A stretch of 64,000 bases of DNA, from positions 1-64,000 of the forward strand of contig JAHQIW010003941.1 of assembly GCA_019055375.1 (NCBI GenBank), given 5' to 3'. The position numbers were made by a program, and so were the translations under genes. The notes beneath the pieces were generated by a model. The model saw only the letters and a program-made list of their open reading frames with translations, had not been told where the DNA came from and made no database searches. Below are positions 57,665 to 64,000 of the stretch, one piece after another; position 1 is the stretch's first letter; each line of letters starts with the position of its first letter. This stretch comes from Parelaphostrongylus tenuis (lineage: Eukaryota > Nematoda > Chromadorea > Rhabditida > Metastrongylidae).

Positions 57665-57892
57665 GTATGACTAATGCCGAAGGCCACAGAACGATAGCAT
57701 AAAGTTTTATCTACAGTTCTAGAACAGAAAACCTAGAAGTTTCTAGGAGTCATGAAAAAACTCTACTTTCGAAATTGGCGAAGTTTGAACTACCGATTGA
57801 TCGCTAAGATATTCTCAAGAATTTTCTAGGGTTCTGTTCCAGAACTGTAGATGAAACTTCATGTTATCGTCCTGTGACCTTGGACATTACTG
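57665..57892. repeat. Palindromic MITE
   Basis: The left arm 'aatgccgaaggccacagaacgatagcataaag' continues 'atctacagttctagaacag'. The right arm is its inverse: 'ctgttccagaactgtagatg' then 'ttatcgtcctgtgaccttggacatt'. The arms are about 95 bases with few mismatches and a loop of about 40. A related half-arm is at 60605-60660. Confidence 0.75.
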
Positions 57893-58689
57893 CGTGTGCA
57901 TGAGTAAGAAGCGGAAGACTACAAAAGTTTCGATAATTTGGAAAAGGGCTGTGTTCTGAAAGGTTGAAGAATGGATTGAGGTTACGAAAAGCACCTAAAA
58001 AACCATAATTGACGTTTAGACCCATGGCTGCATAAGGATAAAAATCAACGACACAGTCTCATACTGGCTTTGTGCTCTGAAGTTGTACATCTGTTTGTAG
58101 TCGAACACTCGGAGCAATACGTCAGGATATCAGATGTGATTGAGTTAAGCTACGACAGCAGAAAAGTTATCTGTAGTAGATGTAGTGTGCTAAAAATTTG
58201 TCGAAAACAGCCTTCACAATCTACCATAGGAAAACATCGATTCCGCTGAAAAAAGTTAGAGGCTGATGTAATTGTGAGGCCCTTATATGTTTCAAAAGAT
58301 ATCCTTGTCTACTGAGCAGAAAATTCTTGGCTGTCAAGACTTTTGCGATTGTTTCTTGATAAATGAGAAGCCCCCTCCACAATAATCTAACGTAACGCAG
58401 TTGGCCTTGTGAGCTTGGAGCACTTCAGTGAGTATCTTCGTCAAGCAAGTATGACCCATTGTACTAAAGGCTCTTCAGAACTTTGCCTTCGCATACTGCC
58501 CTTTCACCATCTTATTCTATCAATGAGGAATTACTACTTCTGCACAGTAAGGAGCGCGCATAATGAATAATAGTTGCTGATGTCATGCAGATTTCTCTTA
58601 TAATCAATTACTGTCATGTAACTTGGTCTATTGTACTAGTGGCTCCTCAAAGTTGCGTATTTATGCAGGTTTTTCGAATATTCCTTTTC

Positions 58690-58990
58690 GTATTCTGGTA
58701 GTAAGAAGAAGAAATGCGTTGATATAGACGGTGGTATGTTACCCATCGGTTTGGATTCGAATTGGTTAGGAGTAGACGTTGCTTTTTTTTTCATAAACAG
58801 TCGGATTTACGAAATTTAGACCGGTTGAGACAATATTTTCTCACTAATCCATCTCTCACTGGGACAAATGAGAGTGGATAATTCTACTCTTCGAGATCCA
58901 TTGAGTGTTTTATTCAGATGTTGAAAACCGATCATTTCGATGCTACCGCTGGTGAGGATCATTTTGATGTTACAGCTGATAAAGTAATAT
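58690..58990 (+). CDS. Candidate small exons, unknown gene
   Basis: From a CTGGTAG acceptor near 58699 a frame reads KKKKCVDIDGGM and meets a GTATGT donor. After CATAAACAG a block reads SDLRNLDRLRQYFLTNPSLT to a stop. After TATTCAG a last block reads MLKTDHFDATAGEDHFDVTA and stops at TAA (58989), with a short internal repeat (DHFDATAGE, DHFDVTADK). Phases between the blocks are not proved. Treat as a lead only. Confidence 0.25.
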
Positions 58991-59184
58991 AATTCCTCAC
59001 ATATTGTCCGTAGAAATCAATTGTGCTTTAGCGGCAAATCGGTCTACTTAAGACTAAAAATGCTCATCGTTGTCATGAAACCCATATGTTGAGTCAGATT
59101 TCCTTGTATCTAATAAAAGGGAAAGTTTTTACGATCATAAGAGAATTTTTGTAGATCCTAACTATGATCGTTTCTATATTTTTG

Positions 59185-59960
59185 CTAAAATGCAAGACGC
59201 AGGACCACAGAAATGACAATGCGGCTCTTGGTTTTCTTAACTTCATCAGGTCCACGGACCTCCCTCTTCGAGGGATCCCACCCGGTTAGTCGCAAGGGCA
59301 CGTGGAGTGTCCCCTTGTGGTGGATAGGGGAATAAACGCGAACCAAAAGCGACCCTGTGTTTCCCAGAGACGCAGGTGGATTCAGGGGAGCACCCCTGCT
59401 TCTCAGCGCTGACTTGAGAAAAAACTTATTTCTACCAGTCAGGTCGTCCAAAAGCCTGCAATCAAGCTGCTGGGAAGTACATGGGAGTTAGGAGTCGCCT
59501 CCAACAAATAAGCTCCTCACCCTTGCTCACGAATCCGCTGTAGAAGATCGAACGCGCAGTCGAAAGGTCGATGCTAGGAGTATCCCGTATCTCGCAAATG
59601 AGAGAAAGGATCGGAGGTTCCGACCTACGTCAACGTTCGAAAGTCAGAGACGCCGTTCTACGCGCCAGGATATCGAAAATAAGGTGGGCCGGACACGTGA
59701 TGTGCTTCAACGACAACCGATGGACGAGAGCCGATACCAACTGGATTCCTCGGAACGTCAAGCGCTCTGAAGGAAGACCATTGACCCGTTGGTCCGATCT
59801 TCACGAAAGCGAAAGAAGAAAGATATGATGCTCAGCGAATCCCTAGAGCGAGGAGGACCCACTGGGCTACTCTTGCACGCGATAGGGGAAAATGGAAGAG
59901 CTGCTGGTACCAGCTCGAGTCACTCGACGATCAACGGGGCGACAGGTGATACAAGTGATA
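59185..59960 (+). mobile_element. RTE deletion derivative (5' region joined to 3' end)
   Basis: 59185-59540 is the RTE 5' untranslated region, collinear with 32600-32960 on the minus strand ('gggaagtacatgggag', 'ggagtcgcctccaacaaataagctcctc'). It passes without a gap into the RT C terminus at 59548: IERAVERSMLGVSRISQMRE, ARISKIRWAGHVMCFNDNRW, RRTHWATLARDRGKW. The element ends in a tail, 'acaggtgatacaagtgatac'. About 2.4 kb (endonuclease and most of RT) is missing. It keeps both ends, so it could have been mobilised by intact RTEs. Confidence 0.8.
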
Positions 59961-59964
59961 CATG

Positions 59965-60245
59965 TGAAATGAAACATCATAACACTGCGAAAAAGCGGTA
60001 GAAACTTTTAAAAAAATCCTGAGTATTAAGTATCACAATGACTGTCGCTTTGAACTTAGTTTATAAAGCGATATTGCTTACTCGAAGAAATCTGTTATAG
60101 GTTGGCGGCAGATAGCTAACGGAGACATTGCAGAATGAGTGATAGTGAAACTGTGTCTCGCTGATGTAGCAGTAGTACACCCCTCCTGTACGGACGGAAC
60201 ACGGCTTCAGCTCCCTCCTGAGGTCGGCTTTTGCTTTTGTTACCG
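59965..60245 (+). mobile_element. SINE family B
   Basis: 'gaaacatcataacactgcgaaaaagcggtag', 'tagtttataaagcgatattgcttactc', 'gcggcagatagctaacggagacattgcagaatgagtg', then a diverged tRNA-like head and 'gaggtcggcttttgcttttgttacc'. Collinear with 29040-29290. It starts right at the RTE tail. Confidence 0.65.
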
Positions 60246-60929
60246 TTGATTCTCAGGTCACTACTTCTTTCGGAAAAGGATGTATCCATTTATATACACG
60301 GTTTTGTAACGGCCTTTTTTGCTCAAAAAAATTCTTGCCTAATCTCAAATAATTATGCGAAGGCTCAAATCCCGTAACATCAATACTGTGCTTGTTTTCT
60401 GAAAAACTTGTCTTATCGTGTTATAGAATCAAAACAGTAACATGTTCCACTCTCAATCTGTTTGCTTCTTCGGCTGAAACATGTGATGCATTTTCGTTGA
60501 ATTATTGGCAGCCATTCGAAAGCATAAATACGAAGTAATTGGTAGTTTCTTGAACCTCTTAGCAGGTATTATTTAGCAAATGGAACATAAAAATTATGCG
60601 CCTATGGAATGATAACACAAAGTCTCTTCTATGACTTTCTAACAAAAAGTCTAAAAATTTGTCCGCAATGGAAAATAAATTTTTTTAGAAAAATGGCGAA
60701 AACTGCGCGATTCTCGAATGAGGCGTCCTTTCACTGCTCGCTGCGCGATTAATTTGGAAATTCTTTCTTCGGTTCTGGAAGCTTCTAGTGTTTTGCAACA
60801 GGACTGTAGCAGACATTCTTTCTATAGGTCTGTAGGTGCAAACTTTTTTATTATTTCGAAACACCAAAGAAGCCCTTTATAATGCTCAAGTGAAGGACTA
60901 ACTTTTCCGAATGCGAAACTTTCCTCTTT

Positions 60930-61170
60930 TCACTCCAATAGCGCTTCTTAGAAGCTTCTTCAAATAACAATCTTAGCATAGTGTTTTTCGTGATTTGGGC
61001 TATCGAATGATTACAGTAAATTAGCAAAAATCTACTCACAGACCCCAGTTGATCAAGCAAAATAAATTGATTGCGCAACATTATGTGATTTTCGCTGATA
61101 CAACGCAGAAAGAGAAGCTTTTCATAAATCAAACACATTATTGAATTTGCCGAAATTTATGCTGTCAAAT
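60930..61170. repeat. Dispersed repeat family E
   Basis: 'gatttgggctatcgaatgattacag' and 'gctgatacaacgcagaaagagaagcttttcataaatc' match the words of 46390-46560 and 47965-48140. Minus-strand frames here are repeat-borne. Confidence 0.35.
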
Positions 61171-61309
61171 AACTACTAAATTATAGGAAGAAAAGTGCTT
61201 ACGGTGAAGAAAGCTTGCCGGGATATCGTGTATCCAAATCGATACATTCCGTTAAGAAAAGGTTAATAATGTTGCAGTGGACCGATACCACATCCGTGTT
61301 GTTGTTTTT

Positions 61310-61424
61310 CAGTGCTATCGCCATCTTCAAGCAGAAGATTTATGTTGAGTGTCCACAACAGTTACTTCAAAGCTATGGGTTAGACAAATTTCTCCCCTGC
61401 GTACTATTAACTATTGCTGCGTGA
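61310..61424 (+). CDS. Candidate terminal exon, unknown gene
   Basis: After TTGTTGTTTTTCAG a frame reads AIAIFKQKIYVECPQQLLQS, continues GLDKFLPCVLLTIAA and stops at TGA. The frame is also open further upstream to 61215. No family was recognised. Confidence 0.3.
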
Positions 61425-61429
61425 AATAT

Positions 61430-62210
61430 CCACCAAGCAGCCCACATGGGGTGATAGAGAAGATTTTTAGATAAGTACTTTATATTTATTATTTAAAACA
61501 GCATTTTTTTCTGAATTTTCCTTGCAATATAATGTTCGTTTAACGAAGAATAACCCTAGAAGACGTTTTTCATTCATAACTTTTTATGGCAACTCACCGA
61601 GTGATTCGTCTCATCGCCAAAAAATTTTCCATTTGTCTCTGCTGCATGCATTGTTGTCCAGTGAATTCTGTCATTTTGAAGGCCACGAGAAGAACTTTTT
61701 CATTTGGGATTTCCATAAAGAAAGTTGCCCTTCTGTTCATTAGTGTATTTAGTTATTGGTCTAATCCTAGTCAGAAACGGACTGATCATGATCCTTATCG
61801 ACAATCCTTGCAGCGTTCAATGTCTTTGATGACGTTAGTCACCTGATTCCTCTACGTGTGATAGGAGAAAATCCTAGGTTCATTCCCTTCATGACCAGTT
61901 CGACAACGTTTTTAGTCCTTTTTGTCCCGTGTTCCCACATGTGCCAAAAGGGCAGTAGATATGGAAGCACAGAAAAAGGTAGTGTTGAAGAGCGAGACCA
62001 TATGGATAATATTCATATTAATCAAAAAATTTCCTATCTTCTATGGCTAATAAACTTCGCTATCTCGTCCAGATGTCCAAATACGCTGTCTATTATTCTT
62101 ATTTCTTCAATCCAATTTCAAATTATGCATAACATTTTCAAAATTGACAATAAATAACCTGCGCAAATCCACCCTGTTAGTTCGTCCTCAATTTAAGTTC
62201 TCTGTTTTCT
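61430..62210. other. No supported gene
   Basis: Open frames at 61522-61846 and 61858-62157 (+) lack clear splice borders or motifs. Confidence 0.3.
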
Positions 62211-62213
62211 CAG

Positions 62214-62575
62214 TAATCATGTGGAACCGTTGAAAGAAATCAGTGTAATGCTCATTATTCATTTGAATGGCAGTATTCTTCTAGAAGCAAGCCATTTTTT
62301 TTATCGTTCATACTTTGGCTAGGTATTAACCAACCGTGACGTTTCCTGGTAATCTCAGGGTACTGCCAGAGTCATGTCATGTCTTTGTAGTTGCACGCCG
62401 TTATCTCGAATGGAACAGATTTCAATCAGTTAGGTCTGATATTATGCGATTCATTGAACAAATAGGATGCCCACTGACTTAAGTCCGCCCTATAGTGTCT
62501 GTTCCAGAGCACCCCCTGACCAGTGCCGTTACTCGCGCAATGCCAAACTTATTCTTAGTGTTTTATAGTACTTGA
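62214..62575 (+). pseudogene. Candidate exons with one in-frame stop, unknown gene
   Basis: 62214-62322 follows a TGTTTTCTCAG acceptor and reads VEPLKEISVMLIIHLNGSIL before a TAG. 62359-62575 follows TAATCTCAG and reads VLPESCHVFVVARRYLEWNR, then RFIEQIGCPLT, a single TAA (62480-62482), and onward in the same frame VSVPEHPLTSAVTRAMPNLF to a TGA. The lone stop in an otherwise coding-like frame suggests decay or a base error. No family was recognised. Confidence 0.3.
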
Positions 62576-62579
62576 CGTT

Positions 62580-63800
62580 ATACACTTGACTCAAGTCTAT
62601 CCCATTACTATTTCTTGGTTATGCTACATAATCATACAGAGAAAAGATAAGAAATTTTTGGAGTTTCTCATCCAATTTCTCTTCATGAACCGTAATATTT
62701 GAGCAGTTTTTCTAAAGAACTTGGATGGCTTCTTCGATGAAAACCTACACCACCTTTCTTCGAAGTACTCAAACTGGCCTTAGTCGTCAATAACTACTCA
62801 AATATTCGATTGACCTTATTGCACACAAAGCCGACCGATGGAAACGCTTGCTCAATGATTCGAAGTGCATCAAACTTTTAGTTGAAAGCACCTCATCGCA
62901 TAACTACTGCTTTTTGCAAAGAAGTATGCCTAGAATTCCAGGTTTTGGCACGCTATAGGATTAGCTGTCGGAGCACTTACGGATGATAATTTGGAAGCCT
63001 AAGTAGCAGGCTAGAGTTATGGATAATTCCTATCTATATCACAGCTCGTAATTCAAAGAGAGCTCTTTCCGCGATGATATCGTAAGCATATAAAAAATTT
63101 TAAAACCTCATACATCTTCGAGTCAATATTATTGCTAAACACATTGAAAATGGTTAAGGGAGCAGCAGTATCATATTAGATGTACAATTGATCAAGATAA
63201 GCAAGTTCTTTCTTTTGTTCGAAAGTGCTTAAACGTTACTTATCTATATCTTTTTTACATATAAGATATTTTATATAATGGTTTTCAATATAAGTTATGA
63301 GAATGTTTAGAACGTTAAAACCTGACTAATCTCAACACTGCAAGAAGATGTGCTTGACCAGTTTTCTATGACGTTCGTAAAGAAGACGAAATTATCACAC
63401 AACCGAAAAAACAAGCAAATCAAATGCTAGAAATACAGGGATTTGCGCAGCTGAAAAAGTAACTGTGGCTGGAGCCAGATAAAGCGAGAACACTGAAAGT
63501 AATAGTAAGAGTTATAGACGATTTGATTTTACTTGTGCTGTGAAACATCATTTTCGACGATGCATCAAATGTTTTCTCTTCCCATTCACTAAGATAGCAT
63601 TTGTGTATTGTATATAATAAAACATGAAAACAAAAAGATTTGTATTTTAACAATCCTTGCTTAACTTACTACAAATGACTGAATGTCAACAGCCGTATGA
63701 CTGTGTAGAGAAGCATAGCTTCTTTACACATAAGAGATATTGGGTTGTCAAGCTATCATATTCGTACTATTGCTTTACTCAATTTCTCTTCCTCCTAAAA
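62580..63800. other. No supported gene
   Basis: AT-rich. The minus-strand frame at 63420-63653 has no splice support. Confidence 0.3.
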
Positions 63801-63817
63801 ATGGGATCATTGCTTCT

Positions 63818-64000
63818 CAAATAGTATCCAAAGACACACATTTGACCGAACTAGTCAAGAAAGAGATGATGAAACACGCACCACGGACGAGCTCTCAACG
63901 ACGATAAGCCAATACATAAATACGCAACTCGAAATTGAAGCAAAAATGGACCACTTAGTCGACATTGGTACAGAATCTGAAACTCAGCAGAACGAAAAGC
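63818..64000 (+). CDS. Partial exon running off the window end
   Basis: After a CTCAAATAG acceptor the frame is open to the last base. It reads a hydrophilic, Thr/Glu-rich, probably helical stretch (QERDDETRTTDELSTTISQY, then QLEIEAKMDHLVDIGTESE). The heptad-like spacing of Leu/Ile suggests a coiled coil. No family can be named from this part. Confidence 0.4.

Noticed and set aside
1..64000. CRISPR arrays, prophage, bacterial operons, rRNA
   Set aside because: No regularly spaced repeats, no phage genes, no ribosome-binding-site-led gene runs and no rRNA-like blocks. All evidence points to a nuclear eukaryotic sequence.

Overview
The window looks like a nematode genome, most likely a strongylid such as a hookworm. 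The evidence is an AT-rich background, very short introns (44-72 bases) with GT..AG ends, dispersed RTE-type non-LTR retrotransposon copies, degraded mariner copies, and dozens of tRNA-derived SINE and hairpin repeats. Nothing bacterial or viral was seen: no operons with ribosome binding sites, no CRISPR, no prophage. The genus is an inference from repeat style; the eukaryotic and nematode-like call is firmer.

Layout. 1-950: two RTE scraps. 950-5400: mostly repeats plus candidate exons on both strands (3339-4092 +, 4747-4926 +, 5046-5375 -). 5900-9930: a SINE, a spliced secreted-protein gene on the minus strand (7963-9094) and the end of a membrane-protein gene on the plus strand (9373-9696). 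10225-16030: two decayed RTE copies. 17056-17450: a striking hairpin element. 21502-22042: an internally deleted mariner. 22880-24815: SINEs. 25457-27310: two long-terminal-inverted-repeat elements. 27559-28398: a multi-exon gene of unknown family carrying an in-frame stop. 28930-29760: SINEs. 29800-32990: a near-complete RTE on the minus strand. 33040-33500: an inverted duplication. 33646-38771: the clearest host gene, a ubiquitin-specific protease with Cys and His boxes, most junctions phase-compatible, and another inverted-repeat transposon in an intron. 39700-46200: repeats. 46606-48799: a Q/Y/P-rich (prion-like) gene with disabling lesions. 48183-55560: palindromic MITEs, an alternating purine-pyrimidine foldback, SINEs and a GC-rich island. 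56164-64000: scattered candidate exons, a deletion-derivative RTE, SINE copies and a partial exon running off the end.

No operon or pathway joins the host genes. The best-supported biology is one deubiquitinase, one secreted protein of unknown function, one prion-like protein and two unassigned spliced genes, set in a dense landscape of young and old mobile DNA. Several gene models carry exactly one small lesion. Either assembly indels or recent pseudogenes would explain that, and the sequence alone cannot separate them. Exons listed below 0.4 confidence rest only on an open frame plus splice-like borders.
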